This document shows, piece after piece, positions 12,601-25,504 of a DNA stretch of 64,000 nt (the stretch's first letter is position 1; each line of letters opens with the position of its first letter). Below the pieces are notes generated by a model. The model was given only the letters and a program-made list of their open reading frames with translations. It was not told the DNA's origin and made no database searches. This DNA comes from Rhipicephalus microplus (taxonomy: Eukaryota > Arthropoda > Arachnida > Ixodida > Ixodidae): positions 5,803,501-5,867,500 of the forward strand of contig NW_027464588.1 of NCBI RefSeq assembly GCF_043290135.1, given 5' to 3'. A program made the position numbers and the translations under genes.

Positions 12601-13040
12601 CGTGCGGTCAGAGCAAAAGCTTGAACAGTGGCCTTTAGCGTATGTTAAACACTCTCTGAGTAATTGCTACAAGCTATGCAAAGAACTCACTACGTCATGA
12701 TTCATCGTAATAGTATAGTGGTAGGAAAGCACTCAATATTCCATCCTTCGTCATTTTTCGGAGAAGCCTGCTACCCGCTACATACGTGCAAGGAATTTCG
12801 TGCAATCTCCTTCTATGACTGACGTAGTTGAAAATTTATGCCTGAAGGTTTTGTAATCGGTTGGAGAATTCAGTGACACTCGTTGCGCAATTCTGATTGG
12901 TTGACGTCAGGTTGTTACTTTTATGCTATGAAACGTTTTATTGCTCATATCAACACCATTCCTTCCCGACGTCAAGTCTGCCTAAGGCCAGTTTACAACA
13001 AAATTTCAAACATCGGGGTTTCTGTCTGGTAGAATATTGT
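9680..13040. other. AT-rich non-coding DNA, no gene seen
   Basis: There are short unrelated frames only. The stretch at 11140-11230 is low complexity (A-rich, then TATTTAT repeats). I see no domain, tRNA or complete repeat. Confidence 0.55.
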
Positions 13041-13044
13041 GCTG

Positions 13045-13290
13045 GCGCGCATGAAACTCGGGTTCGATTCCCTTTGGGCCCATAGAATTTGGCATTCAGT
13101 TTTCTTCTTCCTATGTCGCGCGACAGTGTACCGTTACGGACACCGGTGGAGGCGACGGAAAACTACGGCACTCGCGACCCCTGTGATCTCATAACGGCCC
13201 TCACTGTAAAAATTAGGATTTCAGCCGGAATCGAACCCAAGCATTCTGCGGGGTATTCAGCTGCTCTACCACAGAGCCATGCGAGATCAT
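13045..13290 (-). mobile_element. Second tRNA-like SINE type, with tRNA-like heads at both ends
   Basis: On the minus strand, 13288-13215 looks like a tRNA 5' half and B box: ATGGCTCTGTGGTAGAGC (D-arm/A-box-like) and GGGTTCGATTCC (B box). On the plus strand, a second B-box-like GGGTTCGATTCCC lies at about 13052-13064. The segment between them is a GC-rich unique core (13100-13200). The arrangement suggests either a SINE with an internal tRNA-like domain or two SINE parts head to head. No acceptor stem pairs properly, so a functional tRNA gene is unlikely. Confidence 0.55.
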
Positions 13291-16200
13291 AACACTGCTC
13301 TCAAGAAAAGCAACATGCAGGTGAAGGTCAGTGCAACTTCAACCGTTGTTGTACTGGAGGCTATATAATGTTATAACAAAGCCATAAACACCACACGTCA
13401 AACCTACGACGCAGACGTAATGGAACTTTCACGTCAATCATAGTACAATGCTAGCTACACTTTTATGGCTGCTTAGTAACGATAAACTTCGCAATCTTCG
13501 CTAACTGCTGCAGCTAGCACGCACGGTGCCGTGAACGCCGTAAAGTACGCCTGAAAATATTGAGAGTGTTTCCTAACTCTATTCTAACTTTTACTGCTCT
13601 ACCAACCACAAGAGTGTGCTCACGAAAAGATTTTAACAGCCACAGATTGCTATTTTCAACGATCCCGCAGTCTAACCTAACCCTTGCATATTCATTCCCA
13701 GCTCTTTTATTTTGGTACGAGATATAAAATCAGAGTTTGTTGCTGTTTCAGGCAATTCACTTCAATTGTATTGGAGCCGCCTGGGCAAGGAACTGTGTAA
13801 ACTGAGATAGCGGAATAGTTTTGCATGTGTTTATGTTGGCATTATGTGAAAAAAATATTATGGCAAAGAATTTATTTTCTCATTTCATGTCCTCATCCCC
13901 AGTGTCAACAAAAACTTGGAATACATAAAAAAGGCTGTTCTACTCAATCACTTCCATCGTCACACATCAGTGTGACGATGAAACGGTTATTCTGACATTC
14001 TGGATTATGTTATTACCAGAAAAGTAATCCTACACATCTACAAAGTTTCTCAAAACAACACTTACGTGTTAATAATTGATGCTTGTTACAGACATACAAC
14101 ATTTTTCAGCATTTCTTCCTCTACACCATGCCTAATACTAATGTGTTGATACACGTAATTCTTACCATTAGGCAATGAAACACACTAAAGCACACGTGTT
14201 CAAAGTTACCCAAAGATTACCGGTTGTGGTCCTAACTGCCGCTTTGCACGCCGCTCTCACATACCATCAGCGTTTGTTTGGAAGAGTAGCGCCGAGCCAG
14301 GTAAGGATAACGGCCCGTCCATTAACGGACGGTGTTTTGGCTGCACTGAACTGTCGTAGGTAATGTTCCTCAAGCCAATGCACAAAACGCAAAATGACCA
14401 AAGTTCCTGTTTGTGCCAGTCAAAGTACAATGTGACTGCCTAAAGTCTTTGCACTGTGCAACAACATGTAAAAATGACCTCATCAAGCCGCATGTTCACG
14501 TCAACGCGAAGTCCAGCTTCAATTCAGATGGTCAGCTCCTCCTGTTTTACTATTGTGAGCTACATCACGTTCGAGCTATGTTTAATTTTTTTACTGAGAT
14601 TGTATAGGCAAGTAGGGCAGTTTATTTCTTTTACTGATTTTAACGCACAAAGAAACGAGGCATTTCAAACGAAGTTTGATTTAAAGCAAAAATGATTCAC
14701 TGGCATTTCAAACAAAAATAAATATGAATTCAAGATTAACTGGTATTGGGCAGATCACTTAAAAGTGGCATTTAAGTTAACTTGGGACAAGAATTTTCTG
14801 TAGGCACCCACCCAGTGCGTGCGTCGAATGAGCCTACCATTTCCAAAAAACCATCTGCAACATTCTCATATGGCGCTAGAAAGGTTTTTTTGTGGATTTA
14901 TCATTTTGAATATTCAATAATAAATATTTGTTCTTTACCTATAGCATAGGAGACAAAATTTGTCGCCTGCTTAGGAGGGATCTGCAGAATATTCTGGCGA
15001 TTCAAAATAAGCACTAGCTTACGTAATACTTGTGATCACTGGGCTGAGTAATGTGAAATAACTTACTTATAGCCTAGTTTATTTGGCTACGCATCTTAGT
15101 TGTAGCATCATTTCACGCGGAAATAACTACACACTGCCACACTGTATTAGCCATGCTTGTTGTGCCCAAAGTACACATGATTTACACTCTGCTAATGATT
15201 TTATCACCATGTACGCTAACTAACCAAGACACCTGTAATAAATTTTTGGCATACGCAATGCACAAGTTTTGTTATGACTCGAAGGTCGTGCTTCGCGGGG
15301 GGATGTTCAGGGCAAATTTGTTATCAGCGTTTAACAAACGCAACTCCTGTACCGTACTGCACGTAACTTCAGATGAGTCGCAAGTGGTCTCTAACCTCAC
15401 ATTGTCTTTGATAAATTATACCAACGCTTTCGGCTTAGACGAAACCTCCTGACAATCATCTGTAATCAAGTTGGTTGCTGGGTTGCGCCACTCAGTGATT
15501 AGGCATAATGCGAACGGGTGGTGAACGATAGAGCGGGGCACGTCTCGTTGCACTCCGTATTCACACTTACACTGTCTCGCGCATTGCGGAAACCGTTTCC
15601 TGCAGAGCTAAGATCCTCGGAGCAACTGTTTGTTTTAGTTCGTGCTGCGGTATTTTTTTGTTATGTTAGGTTATATTGCGAAAGAATACGCATGCCTCTG
15701 TTTATAAAATAAGCCTTAGTTCGAACACAAAGCATATGATTACATTGTCAGCATGTTGCCACGACGAACAGCAGAAGGCTACCGAAACTAAACACACCAT
15801 GAATTGAGATCGTGAAATAGGCGTCCGTCAACTTCAATGTATAGAGAGGGCATGCAAAATATGTCTATTGCAAATGATGGCATGTTAGGAAGGAACAAAC
15901 TTATTGCTGAAGTGGTCCGTGACATTATCCTTTCAATATCCAAGTAAAAATAGCACAACTTTCATTAAAGGTGCTTAAGACCACTTTAAAATTACCGTTG
16001 GGAGGATGCCTGTATGGGTCTGTACAATTGTGAAATAAAAAATTTGCTGTTTTGGTGGTGGACAATCTTTAAAATGCTCATAACGAACGCTAACTGGAGC
16101 TAACAGCGTTTATATTTACTGTTCCTTTTCTCCGAGAGAATTTGCAAATTTTACAGCGTGTTTGTTTTCTCAGTAACTAAATTATATTAGGCTTTCGCTA

Positions 16201-16445
16201 ATGCAACTCACACTAAGGAATAGCTCTAGTTGAATAAAGATAAAGAAGCACCACAGCTTACAACCGTCAAAACACTCGATAGGTGGTTTGTATCCGTGAT
16301 TTGCATACGTAATCAATCACGACTTTTTATGTTTCTTTTTGCTTCCAGCTACAACGCAATCACTTTAAAACTGACGGGATTTCGAAGCGCATATAACTGA
16401 TGATTCATTATACCATATTAGTACGTAGGAGGGCGCTGCTGTACG
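13291..16445. other. AT-rich non-coding DNA, no gene seen
   Basis: I found no supportable coding region. A local GTGACGATG-type inverted pair occurs near 13955-13985 (CATCGTCACAC/GTGTGACGATG). Otherwise nothing recognisable. Confidence 0.55.
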
Positions 16446-16497
16446 TCCGCGTGTATACTGCAAGCTCACAAATGTGAGCTTGTAGTATACACGCGGA
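16446..16497. repeat. Near-perfect 25-bp inverted repeat (hairpin), 2-nt loop
   Basis: The arms at 16446-16470 and 16473-16497 are reverse complements with a single C/T difference that would still pair as G-U in RNA. The loop is AA. The arm begins TCCGCGTGTATACTGCAAGC. The structure stands alone in otherwise featureless DNA. Confidence 0.85.
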
Positions 16498-18895
16498 TTG
16501 TGGCATTTCAAGAAGGAAAACATTGGGTTCATAAAATGGGTTTCAAGAAACTATATTTTTTAGATGCAAAATCATATTACGCTTGCGGTGGTGTCCGTTC
16601 TGCTGAGGCCGCACCCGTACTGCGCATGCTCCTAGTCTCCCCTCCACCATGAACAACGTCAACGTCTCCGCTAGTTGTAGCGGCAGCGCCACCACAAGAA
16701 ATCAGGGAAGCCAAACGTAAACGTCAGCGTTAACAAATGGTAATTGAAATGCCTCGACAACCACCGTCATATAAGTAGCATAGAAGAAACGGAAACTCGA
16801 TGCTTTCGCATCTCACCTTGGTTGCCCGTGTAGGGAGTTAATGTGTAACTTTTTTTAGGGTATCATAGATACAAACTAGTTTCTCACAATCACCATTTCT
16901 GAACTTTTTTACTTTAACTGTTGCATTGTTCTGGCGTGCTGTCTCATTTCTATGTACCTCTAATGTAAATGGTCCCGCACTTTACTGTATGGCTCGGAAG
17001 TTTTGATGTGACCTTGCTGTAATGACGAGTGCACCGACAGTGAGAGGCCTACATATAGCCTGGTGTTGCCGTTCATGTGGGAGAAAAATTCGACTGCAAA
17101 GACGATGTGCATGGCCCGAATAAAAAGTAACTGCAGCATACTGCTACAGATAAGAAACGCGAGATATGAAACGCGAGATATGAAACACGTTCAGCAAACA
17201 TGAATTCTTTAACGCAATGACGGAAACAGCCACCCATGGGAAATAAAATGCAGCGTGAAAACTTGGGAGCGCAAGCTCCGAAAAGGAAAACCTAAAAATT
17301 CAGCGTATCACTCGAAGCCGTTTGGGCTGCGTACTCATCACTCTAATGAAAACTGTAACGACCAGCAACGCCTAATAATTTGAGCTTATGATAATGTTGC
17401 TCGTTTTTACCCCATTTTCACATTGCACTAGAAGTTCCCTATAGCTGCGGCAGATTTCTCTTTTTCGTGTGAAGTGACAACTTTTAAGTTTAGGCAATTA
17501 AAAGATGAAAGACAACGCAGAGTGCGTAAGCGATTAAGCCACGTACGACGTTGTTATATGTTTGAGTTTTTCCGTGAAAAAAAATGTCTACATTTCACTT
17601 TTTGTCTAGTTGCAATAAGTGTACATTCTCGCTCTTCAACATCGTGAAGGCCCTAAAACAGTCACAATTATTTTCGTGATCCAGAGGTTTTAGAATAAGT
17701 TTGGCCTTAATTGCAGTAGAGGATGCCAATTATCTGTGCCTCAAGATATAACTATTGTATTGAAATTTTCAAGCTATCTTATTTAGAAATTTAGTACGAA
17801 TTCTTTGATTTAATATAAAAATTCGAACACCTGACTCCTCAACAAACTGTTTCAGTATTGGCTTTCATTGTGTTATTGGAAAAACGCATTTATTGTGACA
17901 AGGAGGGAACGTTCATAGCTACGCGTATTCTATTCAAGCATAGCCGAAGCCTAGGCTCAGCATTAGTATTATTCAACTCCTGCATTCTTCGATTGTATGG
18001 CGGATATTCATGTCCTCTTTTTATGCTTGTAACTGTTTGCTGCGAACTACGTTTCTTTTTGTTATTTTTGTGAATAGTCATTGTACTGCCGAACTGCCAC
18101 TCCATCGAAAGAGAGCAGAAGTATTGTAAGTAAACAAATAAAAACTTCTAAGAGCAAAACAAACTTAGTGGATTCTGTACACGACCGTCTATTCACGTGC
18201 AAACATTCAATGTTTGTTTTCTGTGACATTGATGTGAATCGCTTCCGGCTTTTTTTACATTGCACAGCTTAAACTATCGCTGTAAGTTTACAGTCTGACT
18301 TCAAATCAAGTGGGCTTTGTGAACTCGTTAAAGTTATCGTGGATCAGTATGTGCCGCAAGTCCGTCATTCAAGGGGCTTTATACTGTACATATAACGGCG
18401 GTGCGCGGGCATCACTGATAGAACTTAGGGCTTTGTGATGGTGGATTTTACCCCAGGTTCTTTTTCACGAAATGGGGCAGCTTTCTCACCCCGTATAGTA
18501 AGAACTTCAGTTGCTACACGTACACATAGCAAACGATTACTCTTTCAGAGAGCCATTCATCTCACTCAAGGCTCGAGACGAACGATGGCGCATATCTCAA
18601 AGTGGGACTCGCTACCCATCTTTGCTGTTCTTTTGTAGTGTTCTGAAACACAATCAGAATATTTGTAGCCCCATTATGGGCGTAACAACAGTGTTTCGGC
18701 TTTTGGTATCCGATCTACGTGACGAAACGTGAGGCGTGAAAGTGCTACTGAATCGTCCTTGGGCATTTTTTCCCACACGCTCAATGCTCCGATTATTTCA
18801 AGCCGCAGGAGCGCTCTTCTTAAGTAGGAGAGCCAGACGCATGAATATTAACGCTATTAAATGCGAAGCATTTGCTTGCCCACTGCAAGCACCCC
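16498..18895. other. AT-rich non-coding DNA, no gene seen
   Basis: A short GC-richer patch at about 16590-16720 may be a fragment of a dispersed repeat. No coding, RNA or clear mobile-element signal was found. A small direct duplication (GCGAGATATGAAAC) occurs at 17160-17187. Confidence 0.5.
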
Positions 18896-18898
18896 ATT

Positions 18899-18899
18899 T

Positions 18900-18967
<68 letters not shown>

Positions 18968-18973
18968 ACTGAC

Positions 18974-19025
<52 letters not shown>
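18899..19025. repeat. Compound microsatellite (CTAT)n then (CTGT)n
   Basis: About 16 CTAT units (18901-18966) pass after a short AACTGA interruption into about 12 CTGT units (18972-19020), then two CCGT/CCGC units. This is a simple-sequence array with no coding meaning. Confidence 0.97.
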
Positions 19026-19319
19026 CGCCTAAGTAAGGGTTCTCTTGTGATCATCCGGTTAACTTCGGGTGAACCAAAATTAGTATTGAGGGTAAGGTGG
19101 TTTGAGGAATACTACTCCCTGGCCATAAATGAATAGTGTGACAATCTCATCGCGTACGTCGTCAAACACTTACCGCATAGTAGTACCGCATACCTGTGGG
19201 CGCCTATCTGCCACTGTTCAGCGGGCATGCGCCACAGGTGATTGACAGTTCATACCTACCTGGGAACAGTGAGAACACCCTTAGGTAATTTTAACCCGAG
19301 AGTGTTATGGAAAAGACTA

Positions 19320-19405
19320 CTTCAGCTGCATTGACCCGACGAATGCAAAAAAAAATATCAGGGCCCCAGCATGATTCCAAAAGGACCTGTTTGGGGCGAG
19401 TTCGT
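19320..19405 (-). repeat. Fragment of a tRNA-like dispersed repeat
   Basis: The segment with ATTGACCCGACGAATGCA, an A-run and GGGCCCCAGCATGATTCC matches the segment at 20650-20690 (TTGACCCAACGAACGCATTG, GGTCCCAGCA). On the minus strand the second copy leads into a tRNA-like head. This copy lacks the head. Confidence 0.5.
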
Positions 19406-19889
19406 GCTTACTTGGTACAGATGACTGAGGCGCAGAAAACATTTCGTGAAACGGGGAGAGCAGGAAAGAAGAAAGAGCAGCGCTAGCTACCAACTGTTTA
19501 TTGTCAGTCTAAGAAACACGCAGGAAAAAAGAAGACGAATCCTCGCATGCATGCACAGCCAACAAACGTCATACAGCGCCATGGTCAAGGCAATAAGCGA
19601 TTGAAAAACGGAACATCTCTGAAATACAACATTATAGGTGTATCCCTGATACAATTGAGCCCTTTCATTTTTGTATAAAAAGCTTCCAAGAGTTCTTTAG
19701 CTGCTTGTTTGTTACTCTTACAAGAATAACCATTTTCTCAAACGAAGCCACTCATCTGCAGATTTCACAGAGCACAGGAAAATGCGCATGATCACATTCG
19801 TCCAAACTACAAGCAGGCTCCCTCAATTTGTCAATTGCGCAACGTCCCGCTTTACCTATGAAGATCTTACCGCAGCTAAGTAGGACTCC

Positions 19890-20500
19890 ACGCGTGCATC
19901 CGTCCATCCCTCCGTCTGATAGTCCGTCTGTCCGTCCGTCCACGCGTCCGTCCAAGCGTCCATCTAGTGAGCACCTGAAGTACCGCAATCTCGCATCCCC
20001 TTTGGCACATACCCTAGATCACTAGATGTTCTTTAGATGGACGCTCGGAGCGAGTTTGTTTCACCGGTGGCTACGTACAACAACGGAGGTTGTACAGACC
20101 CACGCGTTAAGGAGCTTCACCCCTTAAACATTGCATGGCGTCGTTATCACGCTCTCGGTGTTAACAAACGCTGACAGAAAAAATTGGTACATACTGTCGT
20201 TTAGTCTTTGGATTGTCCGCTGGAGGGCAGTACTTCTGTATTATAAATATATGACAAAAAGAAGCGACATGGCGGGACATGAAGTGTTGACTAGATGAAC
20301 GGATGGATGTGCGGATGGATAGATGGACTGACAGACACACAGACAGGCGGACGAATGGATGCACGCACAAACAGATGCACGAATGAACGCACGAACGGGC
20401 TTACGTATGGACGGGCTGACGCACGGACGGATGGATGGATAGACACATGGATGAACACAAGAACAGGCGCACATACGGACGGAGTGAGAGACGCTTTGCC
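19890..20500. repeat. Minisatellite-bearing repeat with inverted arms
   Basis: Two tracts of degenerate CCGT(C)-type and GACG(G)-type tetranucleotides (19893-19960 and 20297-20497) face each other in inverted orientation. Adjacent arms at 19960-19986 and 20272-20302 are imperfect reverse complements (CATCTAGTGAGCACCTGAAG against CATGAAGTGTTGACTAGATG). The unique core contains TTAAGGAGCTTCACCCCTTA (20109-20128), whose complement GGCGAAGCTCCT occurs in the related copy at 25.5 kb. The long frames across the tracts are low-complexity artefacts. Confidence 0.7.
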
Positions 20501-20545
20501 CCACTCATCATCATTCATTCCGTAAATATGCTGTGAATTTTTTGT
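20500..20545 (+). repeat. Conserved edge of the minisatellite repeat family
   Basis: CCCCACTCATCATCATTCAT then TCCGTAAATATGCTGTGA recurs beside the tetranucleotide tracts at 25.74-25.79 kb and at 33.41-33.45 kb. It recurs inverted at 33.21-33.26 kb. It therefore marks the family boundary. Confidence 0.75.
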
Positions 20546-20629
20546 CGTGCAAGTGTTTGCGTTCGATTGTGTTTTATACAGCGTGATGGGGGCCAACTTG
20601 GACGGCACTTTCGATCTTCACCCCTAAGA

Positions 20630-20775
20630 ACTAGCACCGGTAGCGTTGACCCAACGAACGCATTGAATAAAATACAAGGTCCCAGCAAAAACCCAGCTAC
20701 ATCATTTTGCGTGGCATTCAAGTATTCTACCAGAGAGCCATGGTGCGCCTCGGTACTGAGTTTAAGGTAGACACT
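20630..20775 (-). mobile_element. tRNA-like SINE, degenerate copy
   Basis: On the minus strand, 20750 to 20700 reads CCATGGCTCTCTGGTAGAAT (A-box-like D arm) and then a decayed B-box region. A body shared with the fragment at 19.32-19.40 kb follows. The A-box resembles that of the repeat at 13.29 kb, so these may be one SINE family. Degeneracy suggests an old insertion, and no TSD was seen. Confidence 0.5.
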
Positions 20776-23700
20776 AACGTTCGCGAAACGTCTACTGTGG
20801 TTGCAGTACTGGCCATCTAATCCTATAAGCAATACACACTTACTCCTGTCATACCCTCGTCACGTCTGATTAACGACAACAGAAGTGAAATGCCATCTAC
20901 TGAAGCTCACTTATCTATCAGTGTCCAACTCCGCTGTCCTCGCTGGCACAAGCGCTACATATCCACCTACCGCTTGTAATCACTGGCGGCTGAAAAGTAC
21001 ATAATTGTAAACACAACTACATCTGGTTCGCACAACACATGAAAGACGCTTTCTGTGCAGAGAGAGCCTCCGAAGATCTCGCGCCCACGACAAGGAACGG
21101 ATGTGTCATTGACCACTTCTTCATAACAAATATGTACAATTTTAGTCATCTAGACTGTACGCCTAATTATGTATACATAGGCTCCTCCTCTCCACATTAA
21201 TGGGTGATAATAGGAATAGTTATACTTTTGGTTGTGATGCTGGTATTTCACAGTGATTTGCCCAAGCTAATGAGGTGTCAACAGACAGCTGGACGCACCT
21301 ATTATTCGCCCGTCGACCTAAGGAAGTTACAGATGCCTTAAAGATGTACTCGTATTCACAATGTGTGTGCACGTAACCACCATCACGTGATAATGAAACT
21401 TTTCCGTCCTACCACAGCTCATGCTGGTAGTGCGTGACTGCGTGTAGTGCGTATAGCTAACGTCCTTCCAACTTCATGCTTCGCAAAACGTCGATTCCCA
21501 AGGTACGTGGGATGTACCAATCTTTTCGTGAGTCAAAATAGTAATTTAAAAAATCAATGCCCTACGTCACACATCTTTATGCCTTTTTTTCGACTAGTTG
21601 TTGGCAAGTGCCACTTGAAACTTAGGATGTAAGACGAATTCATGGGCTTGATTTAAATTAACTTGAGTATTAGTATGTAGAACTTTTACTGTGTTAAGCC
21701 TGAGTCTGATACTGTTTATACAGTTTATAAAGCCGCACAAGTAATTCCAGCTTGCGCCTGTCATGGTAATTACACAATGGTTGCAGCACTCTAGCGATTT
21801 TCTCACGTTCACACTTAGCGCTGACGTTCTTGAAACATAGCTGTGAACTTCAAAGAACGCCAAGAATTCGTCGAGCCAGGAACGAATTAACGTGCGAAAT
21901 TTAAAACACAGCGCTGAGCTGCGCCTTCTCAACTGATCGACTCGCTGTGCGTTCAAAAGACTAGCTCATTGGGAATGCTATTCTTTTACGCTACGTCATC
22001 CTCGATATAAAGCAAAGAGAAATATTAAAACGGGTAAAGTTTGGCGCTTAATTAAACTTTATCTCCAACTCTTTCGCACACAACTAGAATTGATTTTACT
22101 CCCTTCACTTCTGCTCACTGTCATTGCGAAACCTATTTGGCGCCCCTTTAAGGGTACTAAAAAGCAAACAATGTGTCTAGAACTGTTTTTAAGTTCCTTT
22201 TGAAGTTTGCTAATTTTGCTAACACTTCACTGAATTCTGGCAGTGGGCTTTCTCTGAAACTCATACAGGAGTACAGAAAACTTGGGAGTGAGAAGAAGGA
22301 ATGTTTGCTAGTAAACAGATGTCATTTTGGTCTGTTCACAAAAAATATTGCCAGGCCTGCCCGGATTAGGCAGCCCCATCACAGCGACAACTGGAATAGT
22401 GACCTCTTTACAGCTCCTTGTAGACTCTTTTGGGGCAAGTTGTATGAGTACATATGTATAAGGTACCCACCATGACAGAAATAATCGAAACTTTCATGAA
22501 GAAAGCAAGCATTTACAGACGATGGTGATGATTGCCTATATAGTCTCACAAGGCAGTAGTGGAGTTGTGTTCATACTAAGGTCCCGGTCTGGCCAAGACT
22601 ACTACGAAGTGTGGAGAGACTGGTTTCAGCCCGCTATTGTGGCAGCCATTGACCGGTTTATTGGCCATTCCACGGTGGTGGATACGAGCCAAGACATGCA
22701 GGAGCAAGCAAGCAAGTGAGCAAGGCAGCCATTATCGACTATGTTTGCTTTTATTTAGCATACCATCGCTAGCAAAAAAAATATGGTTACGCGAAAATTA
22801 TACGAGAGCGTAGAAGGCACTGCCTTTGACTAGCTTGCCCGCCACCATTGTTTTCTCGGAAGTATGAGTCAACTCGTTAAGCAGCAACTTGTATTGGCAC
22901 TAGTCTGTACCTTGGGCACGCATATGTTTCATCATGAGACAATCTGATAAATAGATATATTGTACTGTGTTGATTAAAAATTTTGATTGATAGTTAGCAC
23001 TGTTGTCGTTTGTTTCTTTTTCATCTTCGTGGACTTGCGCTGTTTTATGACGAAGCTCTGTGAACCCACCGATATCACTACATTGTTTACGTTACGAGCC
23101 CAACCCATAAAACGGAGGAAGAAGCATGCGTGACGATACACGTGAACACATACAAACATGCGCTCAAACATTCACAAGGACTTCAACCCCCCCCCCTATC
23201 GAGAAAAACTGGAGGAACGCATTACTTGGGCATGCACTAGATCCCTGAACAGCACCTTGGAATGTGTTTAGAAAAGTGGTAAACGATTTAGAGGACTGGG
23301 AACTCACTATGGGAAAGCGGAAAGCCGTCCTGTGAAAGCCCATGTTTCTTTACACTGCTGAAGCGAATATTAGGAGCAACGTAGGAAAAAACTTGCTGTT
23401 GAATTAGACTCACCGCATTTGTTTCAGCTCAATCAATCAATGTTCATTATATATTGATAGCCAATTGGTCTTCACCCTAATTAAACATTTGCTCCACTTT
23501 CAAATGCATGCGTGAAGTATAACTTTTAACTGTAATTCAAACAGACGATTACGTGCCAGTTCTGTTTTTGAAAACACGTTTGATGAAAACTGGTAAAATC
23601 GAAAGCACGGTGTAAAAAAATTCAAACGTATATACTTGTCGAGCAGAAGTGCGTAGAATATAAACAATAATTTGACTCCTTCCACGTGCCTTTGATAACG

Positions 23701-24220
23701 TTATGGTTTGCAAAGGTACCGTCACAATTCATTCATTTACCGAGAAGTTCTAAGAGAAAAAGGGGATGGTGATGATGATGACGTTTACATTGAAGCATAG
23801 CAACTCGCAGAGATTGGCCAGAAATGAGGCAAACTAGCCCTATTTACTAAATTCCGCAGTCAATAAGAATCAGCAGTTTTTCTTTGTTCTACAACTGCTC
23901 ATTATTTAATAACTTTGATTACATATGTTTCGCCTTCACAGCGGAGAGGTCAATTGGAAGTCACGATATGGGTTGGTCGCAGAATGTTTTGACTTAGATA
24001 ATGCAAGGCACCTACCGTATCCAAGTTTAATGCCTACTCGAATAAATACTCATGAAGTAGTTTTAAAATTGTGTTAAAATGTAACACAAATTTTCCAAAT
24101 TGCTTGGTTCTGGTGAATAAAGCTATCTAGTCTGCCCAAATTTTAGAAGTCAGTTGATATAAGAGCTTCTATTTGATAAACTAATCGTGCTTTTGGGACG
24201 GAGAGCCCCAACCATTATCA
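20776..24220. other. AT-rich non-coding DNA, no gene seen
   Basis: The longest frames here (about 100-120 codons at 21594-21956 on the minus strand and 22173-22475 on the plus strand) carry no motif I recognise and have ordinary AT-rich composition. I do not call them genes. Confidence 0.5.
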
Positions 24221-24221
24221 C

Positions 24222-24281
<60 letters not shown>

Positions 24282-24360
24282 TGGTAGTGGTAGTAGTAGT
24301 AGAAGTAGTGGTAGTAGTAGTAGTAGCAGTAGCAGTAGTAGTAGTAGTAGTAGTAGTATA
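24221..24360. repeat. (AGT)n trinucleotide microsatellite, interrupted
   Basis: About 45 AGT units are interrupted by GGT, AGA and AGC variants. Apparent poly-Ser (+) or poly-Tyr (-) frames are artefacts of the repeat. Confidence 0.97.
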
Positions 24361-24413
24361 TTTTATTTCTTGGAATAAAACAAAAAGTAACCCAGGAAAA
24401 AGGCATTAAATAG

Positions 24414-24678
24414 GCCCGAGAAAAGGCCCGCCGTCGTGGTCCAGTAGCTATAGTACTGGGCTGCTGACCCGCAGGTCGCGGGATTGAAGCCCGGCTGCGG
24501 CGGCTGCATTTTTGATGGAGGCAGAAAGGTTCTAGGTTCGTATGCTCTGATTTTCGTGCATGTAAAGAACCCCAGGTGGTCGTAATATCTGAAGCCTTCC
24601 ACTATGGCGTCTCTCAAATTCATATCGTGGTTTCGGGACGTTAAACTTCGCATATCAATCATGAACGCCTGAGAAAAG
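24414..24678 (+). mobile_element. tRNA-derived SINE (Ruka-like), full length, with TSD
   Basis: The body at about 24426-24666 starts with a tRNA-like head (GTGGTCCAGTAGCTATAGTA A-box region, CGCGGGATTGAAGCCCGG B-box region). It continues into the AACCCCAGGTGGTCG core and ends CATATCAATC. The flanks carry 12-bp direct repeats with one mismatch (GCCCGAGAAAAG at 24414-24425, GCCTGAGAAAAG at 24667-24678). The divergence is moderate. Confidence 0.88.
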
Positions 24679-25186
24679 CCTCTGCACCTGAAGTTCGCTA
24701 CCGATAACAAAAAAGTTTTCACGTATCACATATCAGAAGAGCGCTAATAAAAGAATACTGCAATCAAAGTAAAAAAAAAACCAGCAACACGTGATACACT
24801 AAAGATACTGATAAGTGCATTGACTAAAGTAGCACAGATGAAGCGATGCCTAAAAGAAAGTGCGAGGAAAGAATACTTTGAATGTAGGCGTGCGCGCTGA
24901 GCTCAGAAAGCGACACTTCTGAAATCCATGCCCTAATGCTTAGCAGCGTGATACCTTGCCTGTTGAGCTTTCACAGCAGGCATGGGCTTGTATTTCACGC
25001 GCGCCAAACAACAACAAGGAATTGTTTTTTTTGCGAGCTTATTTTGTGTTAACAACCCACGCACAGGATGCATTCCAAACGTGCACAAAAATACATGCGC
25101 GCACGTACGCACACTTTTCCGCAAACACCAGCGTTTTGCGATAGTAATGAACGTGAGCATTGAATGTTTGTGTACATATAATAATA

Positions 25187-25412
25187 ATTGTTGCGGTTAA
25201 ACGGCCCAAAATATAGTTATCATAAAGATAGACGTCGTAGTGGAAGGCTGTGGAGATTTCGACCTCCTGGCATTCTTTAACAAGCACCTAAAGATATAAG
25301 AACACGAGCGTCAAGCATTTTTGCCTCTTTCGAAAATGCGGCTGTCGTGACCACGATTCATTCTCACATGTGGGTCCGCAGCCGGCTGTTTAGCCACTAG
25401 ACCACCTCGGCG
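25187..25412 (-). mobile_element. tRNA-derived SINE (Ruka-like), old degenerate copy
   Basis: Read in reverse, it keeps the tRNA-like head (CGAGGTGGTCTAGTGGCTAA near 25410-25391) and recognisable parts of the body (TCGTAGTGGAAGGCTG, CGACCTCCTGGCATTCTTTA). The B-box region is decayed. Divergence is higher than in the copies at 37.6 or 41.2 kb, so it is an older insertion. No clear TSD. Confidence 0.75.
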
Positions 25413-25504
25413 ACCTGCACATACTTCATTAGTGTCTAAAGTAGTTATCCTTCATAACGACGTTTGGTCTCCCAAACAAACCTGGGACATTCAGGTGACG
25501 GAGA

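Noticed and set aside
13215..13290. Functional tRNA gene on the minus strand
   Set aside because: A- and B-box-like parts are present but the acceptor stem does not pair and the sequence continues into a SINE-like body.
20161..20608. Ser/Val/Cys-rich frames over the tetranucleotide tracts (also at 25.5 and 33.2 kb)
   Set aside because: Low-complexity repeats give open frames on both strands. No domain was found.
21594..21956. 120-codon minus-strand frame as a gene
   Set aside because: There is an ATG and stop but no domain, and the composition matches surrounding non-coding DNA.
24187..24406. Poly-Ser (+) and poly-Tyr (-) frames
   Set aside because: They are products of the (AGT)n microsatellite.
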